Assembly (NCBI RefSeq): GCF_011075055.1
Contig: NC_058137.1
Location: 7,549,463 to 7,613,462 of the forward strand
DNA from: Mangifera indica
Taxonomy: Eukaryota; Streptophyta; Magnoliopsida; Sapindales; Anacardiaceae
Length of the DNA: 64,000 bases
Reading direction: 5' to 3'
Shown here: one piece after another, positions 1 through 18,629 of the stretch
How positions within the stretch are numbered: position 1 is the first letter of the stretch
Layout: each line of letters begins with the position of its first letter
Position numbers and translations under genes: made by a program
The notes under the pieces: model-generated
Databases searched by the model: none
What the model saw: only the letters and a program-made list of their open reading frames with translations
What the model was told of the DNA's origin: nothing

Positions 1-1200
1 TGGTTTGGTTTTGTTTGAAAATTTTTTAAACATTTTTTCAAATTTGGTATGAAAAATATTTTAAATTATATCAAATTGAACCATACACACTTCTATTGGT
101 GAGAAAAAGTTTAGATTAAACTATAATTCAACATTAATATAAAAGGTTTAGGATTAATCAAAGTAGAGTAAAAATATAAATGAAAATGAAATCGAAGTTG
201 AATATAGTATAGAATTTTGTAGGGAAAACAACACTTTTATATTGAAGTCAAAACAAAATCATTTTGGATTTTTAGAAAATATCATCACTTTGGATCTAAC
301 TTATAAGTCATATCGAGTTGCACTACTCTCACCTCGTTAAATAAAGGAGTCAAACTCTTTTAACAAGTTTAAATCAAGTTTGATCTATTCAAGCACAATC
401 AAAGTAGATTCAAATTGAGTTAGGAAGCAAACTCAAATAGTTTAACTTGAATCAAACCCTATTGAGAAATACATGTAAGTCACTAAATCTGTTCATATTA
501 TAGAGTCAAATGGAAAATTAGTGTTTCTAGGTTTTACATTGAAAAATGAATGTGTGGCAATAATTTATTTTATAAGGAAATCAGGTTCAAACGGAGCTAA
601 GCCATGTCTCCATTGTGGGTTCAACAGCAGGACTGTGTAGAGATTCCTAAAGGGCATTTGAGGTCTCGTCGCTTTCTATGATCTCACTAAGAAATCAACC
701 TTAGCATCATTGGCTGAATTACTGGTATGTTTTGTGCGCTCTCTCTCTCTCTCTCTTATATAATCAATCCTTTGCAATTGACAAAATAAATAAAAAAAGA
801 AAAAAAATCTATTGATAACATTGGTGACATTTGACACACACGTCCTCACTCATTTGACGTAATGACTAATGGAACGGAACCGATAAATCTTGGCTTGAAT
901 CTCGTCTCCACTGCTCAAGGTATGAATGATCTATGTGGCAAGAAACGGTCCCCTCACACTTGGAGGAAATTATCTAAATTATCGTACGACTAGACATTTT
1001 TGAAAAAAATGAAACATCGAATTATTTTTGTTCCACCGTCAACAATCATCACGTAAAGCAATATATATTTATATATTCTTATCAAAATTATTATCACAAG
1101 CTTTTAGGTTGCCTCATAAAACAGTTAAACCTGATCTAAATATAGATTTTAAATGGTTAAAAGGACTATTTTTGACCCACGTTTCATCAGGAAATATAAA
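1..1200. other. AT-rich intergenic spacer, no supported gene
   Basis: No reading frame here resembles a known protein. A stretch near 600-732 ends in a plausible splice donor (ctg|gtatgt) before a CT microsatellite (about 741-755), but its frames contain stops and I recognise no product. Bases 340-480 carry degenerate runs of CAAACTCAAATTGAGTT-like words that recur elsewhere in the window. Confidence 0.5.
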
Positions 1201-1204
1201 TGTA

Positions 1205-1765
1205 TATTTATAAAATTTAAAAATTTGGAAAATTTATATTTAATGTAATATTTTTTAAAAATAAAAATAAAATTATTATTTTACTATTAAATCTTAAAAC
1301 TCTAATAATTTATATCATTTTCTTTTTAAATTTAGAAAAATTAATAATTTTTTTCAAAGTTAAATTAAAAAAAAATAACTTTTCTTAAAGTTTCAAAATC
1401 CTTCTTCCATTTTTTGGTGACTTGCTCTAGTTGAGTCATCTCCCTTCTCCATCATCAATAATAGACTATAACACCTTACCAATGCAATTCACAAATTACA
1501 AAAATAGCTAGGACGATGAATGTTTTGTTGTCCAAACGAAGCCTTTGTCATTAGTGGATTGCATTGATAAGGTATTGTCCAAGCAAATATCGAAAAATGA
1601 AAAGATGGGTTTAAAACCCTAGGAGAGAAAAGTAATTTTTTCAAAATTTAATCTAAGAAAAAATTGTTAGTTTTCTAAAGTAAAAAAAAAAAATTATATA
1701 AATTATTAGAATTTTAAAATTTAGTAATTAAATAATTATTTTATCTTTACCCCTAATATAAAATT
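1205..1765. repeat. Foldback (long terminal inverted repeat) element
   Basis: The left arm (about 1210-1385) and right arm (about 1610-1765) are imperfect reverse complements over roughly 150 bases. Both carry the block ending in AATAATTTATAT followed by a T/A-rich stretch and a TTTAGAAAA/TTTTCTAAA word. The loop of about 230 bases has no obvious ORF. This shape fits a non-autonomous DNA transposon such as a MULE-type or other foldback MITE. I could not fix exact ends or a target duplication. A single arm of the same family lies at about 44450-44575. Confidence 0.6.
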
Positions 1766-4700
1766 TCATCTTAGGTAGCTTTGAGTTTCTTAAACTTTGT
1801 AAGTACATATTTATTTTAACAATAAAATTTAAGTAAAAAATAATCCTTTGGCGATTTAAATTTTATAATAAGTGTTGTAAGGTAAATAAACAATAATAAA
1901 TTACTTTAAATGCGAAATAATGGGTTAAAAAGCAGCTGCAGTAGGGAAGTGAAACTATTTAATATGCATGGATGAGACTGCTGCAAGCAAAGTGGAACTC
2001 GGGGTGTTTTGGGATTTTAGAGTTTTAGAGTTTGTGGTTTACGACTGCACCAGTCGCATCAAGCCGTGTCTTCCGAGAATGTATAACATTTTTCCAAAAT
2101 ACAGGGCAGGTTACATGTTCAAATGACTAAACTATCCCTTCACAGCCAGTTGCACCTGCCGCTTCATTAATACCCCGTCTGAATCAACAGCCCCTTTGGT
2201 TCTGTCCAAGATTTTGCCTTCACGAGAAGAAGAGAGATTATCTTTGGGCCTTTTCTCTTACAAATCAACATCAGCTAAATTCTCTGTCTCTAATAAATGA
2301 AGACGATGACCAAAGATGTATATATCATTTCTTTATTTCACGAACACGTATTTTAGTTGGCCAATACATAGCTAATCTTCATAACTCTTGATCTTAGATA
2401 TGGTCCACTAAATTTTGAATTCATTTACTAATTAAATCCGTCTCATTCAAAGCTAGCCTAATTATGTTGAACAAGTAACACTAAACCGGCATTTAATTAT
2501 TATCTAACTGAACTAAGCTGTTCAGATCTGATTAATTTCCTTTCACATCATAAGACAAAGTGTTAAAGTTAAGGAGAAGAAATTTAAAAATTAATAAAAT
2601 TAATAGAGTATTAGAATTTTTATAATGAAGATATAGATTTGAGATTTTATCACGTTTATAAAATTTTAATTTATTTGATAAAATAGTTATAAATTTGACT
2701 ACTATATCTTGAATTTATTAATTTAATAAATATAGATAAATATCTTTTTATTAAAAAAAAATTTGAAGTGATTATTTCTTTTATAACATTCAAAGTTTCG
2801 TAATAAATTATTGGCTCAACATTTCCTGAATTATGAAATTGTAGAGAGTAAAAGGGCCAAAAAGTAAATTAAATAAATTAAAATTTTAATTTTAATATAT
2901 TAATATAAAAAATTTAAATTTATATTCTTTTATATATAAAATTTTATTTTATCGTATACACTAATTTTAGATGGTACTAAACCACGAGTTTGATCTTTCC
3001 ACAAACAATAGTCACAATTTTCAATAAAGAGATTCTTGAATCGTGAATCATAGTCAGTATATAGTCTGATGGCTATTCTACAAGGAATAGGTGCATGTGT
3101 GATTTAATGTCACGTTAGATATTGAATTTCAAATTATAATATACATGCAGTACCCAATTGAAGTTTGAAGTACAACCTCTTTCTATCTTCTCACCAAGAA
3201 GGAGATAAAAATTAAGAGAAAGGGTAAAAATTCAAACTAAAGAGTGAATTCAGTAATGTACTGTATCTAATTTGCGATAGACTTGTTAGACTTACCATCC
3301 CTGTTAAATGTTAATTGGAATGGCTAGGCTTTCTAGTCCCAACAAGAGGAAAAAACAAACAACAGGCTACTTCAAACCTAAAAAAAAAAAAAGGACTGGA
3401 TTATGAGAAACAGTATTTTGATTGAAAGAAATTACAGCGGTAGAGGTAGCTACTGAAGTGAAGTATCAATGGAAGATGAGCAGTGATTGTCGTACTGTGC
3501 TGAAAACATTGTACCTCGATTGTAAAAATTATACTTTAGTAATTATTTTTTAGTAAGGTGAAAGTTAAAAGCATGGTTCTTTCACTATTCAGGTTTTCGA
3601 ATTTACAGCTGGCTAGCTATAACACCTAGATATTCAATGCCCAAAGCGCCATAATCTCTACAATCATCTTCTTGTAAAGTCTGAGATAGGTTTGCTTCAT
3701 ATATACATGTATATCAATTAATTTAGGCTTGAATTTTACCTGTATTTAGAATTTTTACAGTGTCCCCAGAAGAAAGCAAAAAGCTGTTTACCCTCTTGGT
3801 CTATGGAGAAGACATTTCATGCATACTTCATTGCAGAAGGCTTCGATCCCCAACCAACAGTGTCTTCTCCATTTACAAGGACAGCCCTATTTATTATAGT
3901 TAGTTTGCATCTTCAGTTTAATGAAATTACTACGGTTTACTCTTAGTTTCCCCTTACTTTTTTGCCAAGCTGCATATGGTTTTGTTTGTTAACTGCAATG
4001 GCATTGAACAAGGGGCTTTATTATGATTTTTTTTCCTATTTTTGTAAAATTTAGCTTCATAATTATCTTCATTGTGATTAATCAACAAATCGAGTCAGTT
4101 GGATGCAGTTGAAGGAATCCAAAGAGAAAGAAGACCAACTGACCAAGGATATCAAAATGTTTGTCGTCTTAAATTTGTTGATCCTTCTTGCTAGGGTTTT
4201 GTATAAAATGAAACGAAATTCAATACGTCTTGATGTTAGATTATGCCATCTTTGCTTAATAATTGTGCAACAAATTTGTTGTTATAATTCTGATATGGGT
4301 TGAAGGGCAATTTATTTTACACACGTATATAAACATGAATCTCCTATAACCACTTGTGAATACAGAGTTTATTTTATTTGAAAGGAAGTATGAAGCTTAC
4401 TTTTCAACTTTGTTCTCACAAGCTTAAGATGAATATGGTTTTACAATCTGAGAAAGCAATTTTAGCTTTAAAATTTTTTAAACCAACGACCAGGAGAAGA
4501 GTGAGGGCTCTAGCTTTATTAGAAGTTGAAGTGTAGAAAGTAAATCCTTCGGGAGTAACATCATATCCATGATAACATTCTTAAAAATTGTGGTTCATAA
4601 TTGAAGAATTGCTGCTCACTTAAAGTTTTCAGAACAATGGAATGGGTATTTCATATGAGAAAACTTCAAAATGAGGTCAATCCAAGCTAGAAATGGTTGT

Positions 4701-5945
4701 TTCGGGTTTTGTAACACATCAAAACGAGTTGTAATGACAAAATTTTCATGGGGTGTACCATAAGGTATGTAGCCATTTTTCAGCGGTTTAGGTCGTGCCA
4801 TACATGTTTGTAGCATCTGATTTGCAAGAAGCAGAACGGGGAAGTGGAATGAGTTTGTTCCACATAGAACAACCAAGTCTCAAGAACCAGAATAGGCATT
4901 CCACCAAGGGGAATGACCATCTCATTGGATGGGCAAAAGAATTTTAGTTGGGGCATTATTGTAATTTGAGTTACCCAGGTCATCAACTATATGAGCGTAA
5001 CCTTGATATGTATAATGTGCAGTTTTTCACAAATTTTCTTTGTGTTAATAATAAGAATGGCGGCTTCGTGGACGTATAGACATATTGTTGAATCACGTAA
5101 ATGTTGTCAGTCTTGAATATATTTCTTTTCTTTCTTTGAATTTCTCATTAGTTAATATGCAACTTCAATTTCAATATCTTGTAATATTTACAACAATTAG
5201 TATCAAAATATGCAAAATGAATGGATTGATTGCGCACACAAAGTTCAACAAGTTTGAAGATAAGGGAAATTTCAATTTATGACAATGGAGAGTTTTAAAC
5301 TTGTTAACACAAAAAAAAAAAAAAACACAAGACATTAAGAAGAATGAAGTAAACTAACATAAAAGATGAAAAATGCTAGAACATGAAAGTTATCACTTTT
5401 AGTATGATCCAAATGTGTCTGATAGATTTGATAATCTATAATGTAGTCAATGAAAAATAGTAAAAGGTTTTTGGTTAAAATTTGAGAATTTGTTCATGTT
5501 TAAGAACATTACCAACTAACTATTTATAAAGGGCAATCCATTCTTGTTTAAAATCAAAGGGGACATAAGAAAATAAATAACGTAGTTCAACCAAAGAGTC
5601 AATGATTTGTTGCATGTTGATGTTAAATTAGAGGACTAAGAGAAGACAATTATGCTTATCTCGTTTTTACTATACAATAATCTTCTCTCGAATTACTACC
5701 ATGTTGAGAGAATTACTATTTTCTCTTGACCATTGATGATGATAAGGGAAATTTAACACTGATAATACCATAAATACCCTTCTATGTTAAACAAAAACAG
5801 GGAAATAACCCAATGTGGTAAACCCTCATATGAATAATACGCAATTTTTTACTAATTTTCTTTATATTACTAATAAGAATGATGACTCCATAAACATGGA
5901 CATATTTTTTAACAATGTAAATTTCATATGTTGTATAAATTACCT
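1766..5945. other. Intergenic AT-rich spacer, no supported gene
   Basis: Only short open frames occur (for example near 4103-4303 on + and 4616-4986 on -). None shows a recognisable family, signal or splice pattern. Bases 2570-2960 are extremely AT-rich. I see nothing further that can be supported. Confidence 0.5.
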
Positions 5946-5949
5946 TTAA

Positions 5950-6340
5950 GATACATTTGGTTTAGATAATTTTTTATTACTAAAAATAGAATATTATCAC
6001 ATAGGTTAGAAAATTACTAGGGTTATTATTATATTTGACAAAAATTTGTAAGTATAAATAATAATTGTGTTTGATTGAATGTAATAAAATAATATTAAAA
6101 TATTATTTTACTTAAATATTTTTTAATGTACTAAAATAATCTTCATATTATTTAATTTAAAAAATTAATAAGTATAAAATTATAATAAAATTAAGAATAG
6201 ATTAGTAATCTTTTTAATACTTATAAAGAATATAATATATTATTTATTATATCATTTTTGATGGTAAAATAATATTAAAATATTTTATTATTAATAAATA
6301 AAATAAAATAATATTAATAATAAAAAGATAAATTATATTA
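5950..6340. repeat. AT-rich dispersed repeat, copy 1
   Basis: The segment carries a TATAAATAATAATTGTGTTTG word, the reverse complement of which recurs near 56,740 in a similar order of flanking words. The two copies are therefore homologous repeats in opposite orientation. No coding capacity is seen. Probably a small non-autonomous DNA transposon; ends not resolved. Confidence 0.5.
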
Positions 6341-9300
6341 CCTTATTAAAAAAATTGTTATTTTAAATTTTTTAATCGAAAATCCATGAGCATAAATGAA
6401 TAATAAAATACCATTAATGTATAAAAATTGATGAATTAATATTGTTTTATAAGTCATTTTGTGAAAACGACTCATGTTATTAACGTTGTATAAAACAAAC
6501 CCAAATCTCTTATCGTAGACTAACATGTTTAATATGTGAATTGATGATAAATTAAAAAAAAAAAATACCAAGTGGTAAACAGTGGTGAAGATTTGGAGTA
6601 ACGTGGGCAGGTGATGGAAGGGATGTCTGTGTACTGTGGATAAGCTGCAGAGCAGTAGTTGAGGGTTATCTGCCACGCGATTTAAGGAAGGCAAGTAAAG
6701 GGAGAATTTAGCTTCGTCTGCTGTCTGCTATCATCAAATTAATATGATATTGATATGTGCGACTCCCAATATTTTGTTTCTTTTTTTATCTCTTTCTTCT
6801 GTCTGCCTGATTCTGATCAATTCTCGAGCCTTGTGTATGTTCCCATGGTTGACTACCTTACAAACAAATTTACAGTCTCCTCCACCCCCCTCATCATTAT
6901 TTTCTTCTGCCGTTTAACAGTAAAATAGACATGCATGTGGTTAATGCAACATTCTGGGGCCAATTTTCATGACCAGAGTATAATTAGGGGAAATTACTAC
7001 GCTTTCCAGTACCCACAAATCCCCAAGTTAACTGAATACCAAACGCTAATGCCCATTGAGTCCCTGCTACCATGCTAATTTATTATTTATTACTTTCCCT
7101 TCACGGCAAAAAGCATGCCTACCTATTTATATTGACTATCAAAATACACTTGTTTATGCCACATGAGTAGTTTGAGAAGCAGTAAAAAAGTGAAATTTTA
7201 AATATAAGTGAGAAAATTTATGATATTTTAAGATAAAATTTTTAGCTTGTATAATAATTATAGATATAATTATTAAATCTGAACTTGAGATTTCATTTTC
7301 ATAATATTATTAGTTAATCCCAAAAGATTTACTTATTAGAAAAAATTATTTGTTTATATAGTAATAGTATAATTATAATATATAAATGTGATCATAATCG
7401 CCTAGGTTGAAAGTAAAGAAAGAGGGAGGTTGAAGTGAGTGTGAAGCAATTAGTGGTGGGATTTATTGTGATGATATTCATATGATATGATAGGCAAATA
7501 AAAAATATGCACAAAAGATTTGGTTGCTTCTTTCCATCCAAACCCCAATATCTTAAATTTTTTTTTAGTATAGATATTATTCATTGCCTGTTCTTCAATT
7601 CCTCTATTCTGGGTTATTTGGAATTGGATTCTCTGCATCTATTGATTTACACATCCATGATCTGGGAACTCGATTCTCGATCTCCATATCACATGCACTG
7701 CTCTTTAGGTCCCACCATTATTGGGGTTTTTTCATCTTTTATATAAATTTCTGTGGGTCCTTCTTTCGATTAGGGTTTGTACCCATTCTCAATTTAACTA
7801 GCTACATCTTTCTCACTACATCACAATTCCATTATTTGATCATTTCCTGTACATTATATTTATAAATTCAGCTGACAGTCTTTATAATTTATCACAAAAA
7901 AAAAAAATTAATGGGTTTTTTTAATGTGTAAAATAAGAGTTGTGTATTTTTAAGAAGAGAAAATCAATTGCATGTTTTAATCTCTGTCCATAGATCATTG
8001 TGTAATTTGATATGGAAATACCCACCAACATTGGCCATGTTCATCACATTATACAAATGTTGGAACCAGCTTAATTTATATAGAATATCATTTGAAGATA
8101 TAAATTATTCTAACAACAGATAATAGGACAACTATAAGAGACACTTGTGATGTTCTTCTGAGGAAAAAAAAAAAAAAACACTTTTCAATGTACAACTAAT
8201 TTTCCTTCTAATTCCTCTGCATGGTTTTGTTTGTTCTTATTGATGAACCCTTAATGCTATTATTGTCATCCCAAACCAAAGCATGGACGATTTTACTTAA
8301 AAAAACTTTGAGAAAGATTAATCATTCCCATCAAATAAAAGATGCCATTAAATAAGAATAACGGGGTTAGCTAATCTTGGGTTAATTTTATTTCTAAGGA
8401 TTTTGGAATTGGATATACTTTTTGAACATCTTCCTGTACATGATAATCATATCCCATCTTGTCGTTTACTTCAAGCTAGATCTCCACTCCACCAAATAAC
8501 TCACTTCAAGCTACTTGATGAATATCCCAAGAAACACCATTTCGTTGACAAATAAATTGTAGCAATTAAGTCACCATAATTTATGACATTTTGAACATAT
8601 TTGTTGTTCCCTGTTGCTCTTAAATTAACAAACATGTCAAGTTAGCTTTTGATGAATCCCCACTCTACTCTAATCTCAAGCTCAAAGCTGCATTATACTT
8701 GTAATCTAGGACAACTTTTTTTTCGCTTTTCTTCCTGCCTAATTTACTTAATGCAGCTCTATTGGGTCTATATGGAAGATACACAATACATATGGAAATT
8801 TGTGAGTTTCCAAATACAAAAATTACCTGGTTTATAACCCTACATCTTCTCCTTAACCATTCATTGTTTAGAAGTAGCAGATTATTATCTCTGCATGTCA
8901 ATTTTATACAAATGTGCCCGTGACATTTGGGTACTATTTTAGAATGATGCTTGTTGGGTCATTTTCTTCTAGGAAATACGTGCAATTGTCAATTCAATAG
9001 TTAATATTTTGCATTACTTTTTCTTCTTCTTCTTCTTCAATCTTTCGGTTGATTGAAACACAAGGCGGTGATTGTATTAAATAATGACGACTTAACATGC
9101 TAACCACCTAACCGCTAATCAAGTTCTGGCCAAACAAAACCGGCGCAATTTGAAGACAAGTGACAGGTATGGCCTGTATTATTATAAAATTCAAACTGTC
9201 AACCAAATGCTGTTTTATGCCATCTTAACTCAGAGAGGCTGTCTATTTCATTTCATCAACTCTACAAATTAAACCTAAATAATGGAATAGGTTCATTGAC

Positions 9301-9615
9301 TTGCCTAATTTTAATTACAAGAGCCATAATGGAGAAATATCAATATTAATGTTGACAAGTACGTACGAACTTGGAGTTAAATGGAGATGAAAAGGATCTG
9401 TATTGTAATGAGTCCCACTTTTCTATTAAATGCATTTCACTTAAGCAACTCAAAAGCAAAATGGCAAAAAAAAAGTAGTAGTTAAGTATTCAGTAAGTCG
9501 GTACAAGATCTGGATTTTGTCAGGTGCACAAATTCAACTAACTCATTGCCAATTTACTCCATACTAGTAATTATCTGGGGCTATTAAGTCCCAGCCGTAT
9601 TACTAATTGAATTGG
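6341..9615. other. Intergenic spacer, no supported gene
   Basis: Contains T-rich and pyrimidine-rich stretches that look like leader sequence around 7500-7870, but no splice-linked coding frame follows. No RNA gene or mobile-element protein is recognisable. Confidence 0.45.
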
Positions 9616-9619
9616 TTAA

Positions 9620-9800
9620 AATTCCTTATACATATATATTTTTTATACATACATATTTTTATATATAATTTAGATACTTAAATGATATATTATCATGTAA
9701 TTAGATAATTTTAAATAAAAAATAAAATAATATTCGATCATATAATAATACATCATCTATGTATTTAAATTATATATAAAAAATATATTACATATATATA
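9620..9800. repeat. MITE-like foldback repeat, copy 1
   Basis: The left half around TATATATAATTTAGATACTT and the right half ending at TTTAAATTATATATA are inverted copies over about 45 bases. They flank a conserved core reading AATTTTAAATAAAAAATAAA. Related copies occur at 23700-23875 (inverted core) and 30480-30625. The structure suggests a short inverted-repeat MITE family. Confidence 0.6.
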
Positions 9801-11430
9801 TATATAATAATATTGCTCATTCTAGTATAGTATATGAGCTTCCTTAACTCTATGTTTGAATGTTTCATTCTCGTAAAAATGGAATAATTGAAGTAAAATA
9901 AATCGTAAAGCAGAGTTTTGTATGAATGCATGAGGAAAGTAAGGCACCGCCCAAAATAGTAATATGGCAACATTAGGCTTCCTTTACATTATTTTATGAA
10001 TAAATTCATATAAAGCCCCTATCAAAACCCACTATGTTGGCGCAAATGGCGTTCATTCCATTATTTTATATGCACTCACTGATCACTCATGTTAACTCAC
10101 ATTATCCAACTTCATTTTTATCCATTATGTCAATAGTTTTGTGCCAGGAGAGAGGGAGATGATTTATTATAACCATATTACCCAGAAGTCAATTTCCACT
10201 ATGGAACATATCCCACTAGAGTGGCAGAGACCCGGATATAATAAAAACAAAGCTGTCTGTCACTAAGTGGCCATGAGATGCTTGCTTGGTTATCTTGGTG
10301 TCGATACCAGAGGAATGGAGAAGAATGGGCCCAGTTGAGGTGCAAATGGCTTCTGACAAATATGCATATATCATAGACTTAGACTGGCCATTTTGTTACA
10401 AGGACGGGCCACCTCTCTGTAAAGCCCAACCAAGCGTGGGAAAGGTACACTCTATCCATCCTCATGTTTCATCCAATTATCTTTTGGGTTTAGAGGACAG
10501 CATGCATTTTCCACTTTTGTTTTGTCCGCTGTTCTATTTGCATTTATTAAACTAAAACATTTTGGTATTAATATCAAAAAACATGAGAAGTTTAATCTCA
10601 CTCTTGTTCTTGTAATATCTTTTTCACAATATCTACACGGAATCTTTTCCTTCCTATTTGAGTATACAAAAATAAATTCGTCTCAATCTTTAAACATCTT
10701 TTTCGTTTAGAACATAATAATTTATCCAAACTTGTAGTATTGAACACTCTTTAATAAAAATCAAATGAATAAACTCATTTAATCACGGATTGATTTTAAA
10801 ATGAATGAAATAAATAAAACAATTGAGAAAACATTGAAAAAAATAAAAACAAATTAATTGAAAAGTTGAAAATTGAATGAGTTGAAAACTTCAGAATTAA
10901 CATCAAAGATTGAGAAATTTTAAAAAATAGTGAGTAGATTGTAATGTGATATTGTGAATTTAGGTTGGGCATTGGGGTAGCATATATAGTAAATGAGAAA
11001 TTAAAAAAAATTAACAAAGCAACGAGTGGTAGCCATTGGGTTGGCTACTAGTTGTTGGCTGGGCAGGGGCCTGTTAGGCAGGGGCTACCTAACCTTTTTG
11101 TTTTTTCGGTTAAATTTATGTCCACAAGCCAGTCGTGCCAGATCAACTAGCTAGCCTGGTTTTAAGGCTCAGTCCCAGTCCGTTCAGTCCACAAGCCTAG
11201 CATTAGCCGTGATTTCACGGTCGTGTCTCTCGCAGACCGTGTCATTTCAGGGGCCTGGCCAAGCCGTGGGCCAGCCCAGCCCCCCTCCATCTCTATCTCA
11301 AAATAAGCAAGATTTGACATAGTGTATGCCGTTCAGCGGCTTTTTTGGATTTCTTATAATGCTACCTTCACACCTTGCTTATATGTTGCGATATTCTAAC
11401 CGAGAGATACCATTTTAGTATAGAACTACT
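9801..11430. other. Intergenic spacer with a GC-rich island
   Basis: No supported gene. An ORF at 10286-10555 shows no family resemblance. Bases about 11035-11290 are much richer in G+C than their surroundings and contain a repeated GGCAGGGGC word plus GGGCC-containing inverted words; this may be a fragment of an unrelated mobile element. The FG-GAP pseudogene stop codon lies just beyond, at 11435. Confidence 0.4.
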
Positions 11431-11434
11431 GTTT

Positions 11435-16114
<4,680 letters not shown>

Positions 16115-16119
16115 CTGCA

Positions 16120-16224
16120 TTAAGGTGTCGTTTTATCAGAAGTTGGGTTGAGTTGATGACCGTCTTCATCGTCGCTACTGCCGACTTCAACTACAATTTC
16201 CGGTTTTTCCATTTTCGGCGGCAT
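16120..16224 (-). other. Short acidic ORF abutting the FG-GAP pseudogene
   Basis: A 34-codon ORF opens with ATG (MPPKMEKPEIVVEV), contains an acidic run GSSDDEDG, and stops at TAA six bases before the first recognisable FG-GAP exon. It is not part of the FG-GAP family N terminus as I know it. It looks like the first exon of another gene, or random sequence joined by rearrangement. I do not recognise it. Confidence 0.3.
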
Positions 16225-18364
16225 TTTGAAGACGTTGTATGAGAACGAGAGGGGTTTCTGTATACAGACATAGGAAAATAAATTATATAAAAAAAATTAA
16301 TAATATTTTGGATATATTTGTACATTTTCCCAAACTCAAATGAGTAAAGAGTTTGTTAATTTGAACTTGTGATATCAGTCATGAAAGCATCATGACAGAT
16401 GAGTTTGGGTGAAGAAATTAGGTACTTGATCAACTAAAGATACATAAGCAATATGATGGTGTCGTTGACCAAATAATGGTGAATAAAGTGATAATCAATC
16501 TTAACGTGTTTAGTGTTTTGATAAAAAATATCATGTGAATAATTTGAATAATACTTTGATTATCAAAATAGATAGTTGTAATTTTGGATTGAGGGACTTT
16601 TATATTTTGTAACAACTATTGAAGTCAGATAAGCTCAAAAACAATGTCTTCAAGTGTTTAATGCTCTGCTTTTATGCTTGAATGAAAAATGATTGTTTAC
16701 TTTTCATTTTGCCAAAAGATGAGAAAATCTCATATAAATAAGCAATAATTAGTGGTGAAACATTTATCTATAGGATCTTACATCTAATTAGCCTCAAAAT
16801 ATGCATTTAATATAAGTGAGTGTACAAAAAAATGAAGACCAATGAATAAGATGATTTTGATATATCAAAAATGCGAAACATTGTCGCAAAGTGAGTAATA
16901 CGGAGAGTTGTCATAAATTAACTAACAATATGAACAATATATATTATATTTGATCGAGTGGTAGTTAGGTAGATACAACTTTCAATTAGTTGTTTATTAA
17001 AAGTAAAATCATCTAAAATAACTCCTTTTGTAAAAAAAGAACTTGACATTGGTTTCAGATAGAGTGTTGCCAGTTTTATTATCTAATAAAAAACCATAAG
17101 ATTAAAGATCAATAGTATATTTTGTTTATGATAAATAATAAACACATCATCATAACATATTTCTAACCCACTGAAATAATTCAAGTGACCAAAATCTTTC
17201 ATTTCAAATTGTGAGTTGAAAAACTATTTTAACTGTATAGTACCCTACATATAATCTCTAGTAATGATCATATCATCGACATATAACAATGACATATTAC
17301 ATCCCTCTTAGTTTTTCAGATGAAGAAAACATGATTATAAGAGCTAGAAGGGAACCCAAATTAGCAATGGTAAAAACTAAATTTGATAAACTAAGTTCTT
17401 GGAGCCTCTTCAAATACATATAAGACTTTGCGAAGATGAAAAACTTTGCTAGGTGGATGATTATTGTAATACCCTCAGGTATGTTTCAGGGGCAATTATA
17501 TCTTTTGACCCTGTTTGGAGATATTTCCAATTGTATGTGTGTGTTTTTAGATATATATATAAGAAGAAAAAAAAAACAAAAACAAAAAACAAATATAATA
17601 ATAATATATTGAAAAGCATGGAGGAGAAAAGTCAATAAAGGAAAAAGATTTTGCTTTCCTTTTATTTTCCAGAAGTCTTTCGTCTCTTCCAGCTTTTTCC
17701 ATCCTTCTCTCATCTCTTCCAAAAGAAGGCAGTGTTCTTCATTTCTTTGCTGTATTTTAAGAACAGTGAGTGATTTTGAGGGGATTTTGGAAGATAAATA
17801 AGGAAAGAAAAAGAAAAGGAAGCACTTGGAAGCTTTGGTAACCAAATATCTCCTTCTTTTCTCTTTTATCTATGTTTATATGCATGTTATGTGAATATGT
17901 TAGTGTGTTTTGGTATTGATTTAAAATGGTCTTGGTGATAAAGGAAGCAAAACAAAGAGAAGGAAGTCAATTTGCAAAGATTTGGCTTGAAACAAGGTAA
18001 GGGGAATCATTATTGATATGTTACATGTTTTAAGCTTTTGATTCCTCGGATCTATGTTATAAATGGTGATTTTGAAGTTGAGGAATGTTGTTTTGCCATC
18101 TGGGATGTCTATGTGTGTGATTTGGTTTAAGGCAGAAAGTTGCATGATATTTACAGTTTTTACCACTGAGTTCGTCCCATGTTTTGGCTGCCTTATCTAT
18201 TGAATTATGAGTGCTATTATAGCTCGTTGGAAAGATCTTTGAATCCTCTTTTCAGCGATATATAGCTTGTATGAATTAGAAACCGTTTGGGATGTTAAAT
18301 TGTATGAAAAGGAGGTTGCCCTGCTAAATGACTGTTCTGTGAACAGTGTTTCTTAATTCTGGGC

Positions 18365-18396
<32 letters not shown>

Positions 18397-18497
18397 AAAG
18401 GAAGAAGAAAGGAAAGAAAGGAAAGGAAAGGAAAGGAAAGGAAAGGAAAGAAAAGAAAAGAAGAAAAGAAAAAGAAAGAAAAGCAAGAAAAAGAATT
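18365..18497 (+). repeat. Polypurine GAAA/GGAAA tract within solo LTR A
   Basis: An almost uninterrupted A/G strand made of GAAA, GAGA and GGAAA units. The corresponding pyrimidine tract on the plus strand of copy B lies at about 61345-61465, so the tract is an ancestral part of this LTR. Confidence 0.9.
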
Positions 18498-18629
18498 TGG
18501 GGCTCAAGATTTAGGGGTCGTCCCAAGAGTAATGTCTGGTGAGTTATGAATAAATTTAAATGGAAGCAAAATTAGTAAGATATAATACCTGTATGCATGC
18601 TATAAACTATGAGGGGGCACTTTACACTA

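Noticed and set aside
4616..4986. Overlapping minus-strand frames reading MARPKPLKNGYIPYG and similar
   Set aside because: No family recognised, no splice-linked neighbours, and length within chance expectation.
7500..7870. Leader-like pyrimidine-rich region as a possible gene start or microRNA precursor
   Set aside because: No conserved microRNA sequence, hairpin or downstream coding exon could be recognised by eye.
10286..10555. 89-codon plus-strand frame
   Set aside because: No domain, signal or flanking exon; most likely chance.
18346..18549. Lys/Glu/Arg-rich plus-strand frame
   Set aside because: It is translation of the GAAA purine tract in solo LTR A, not a gene.
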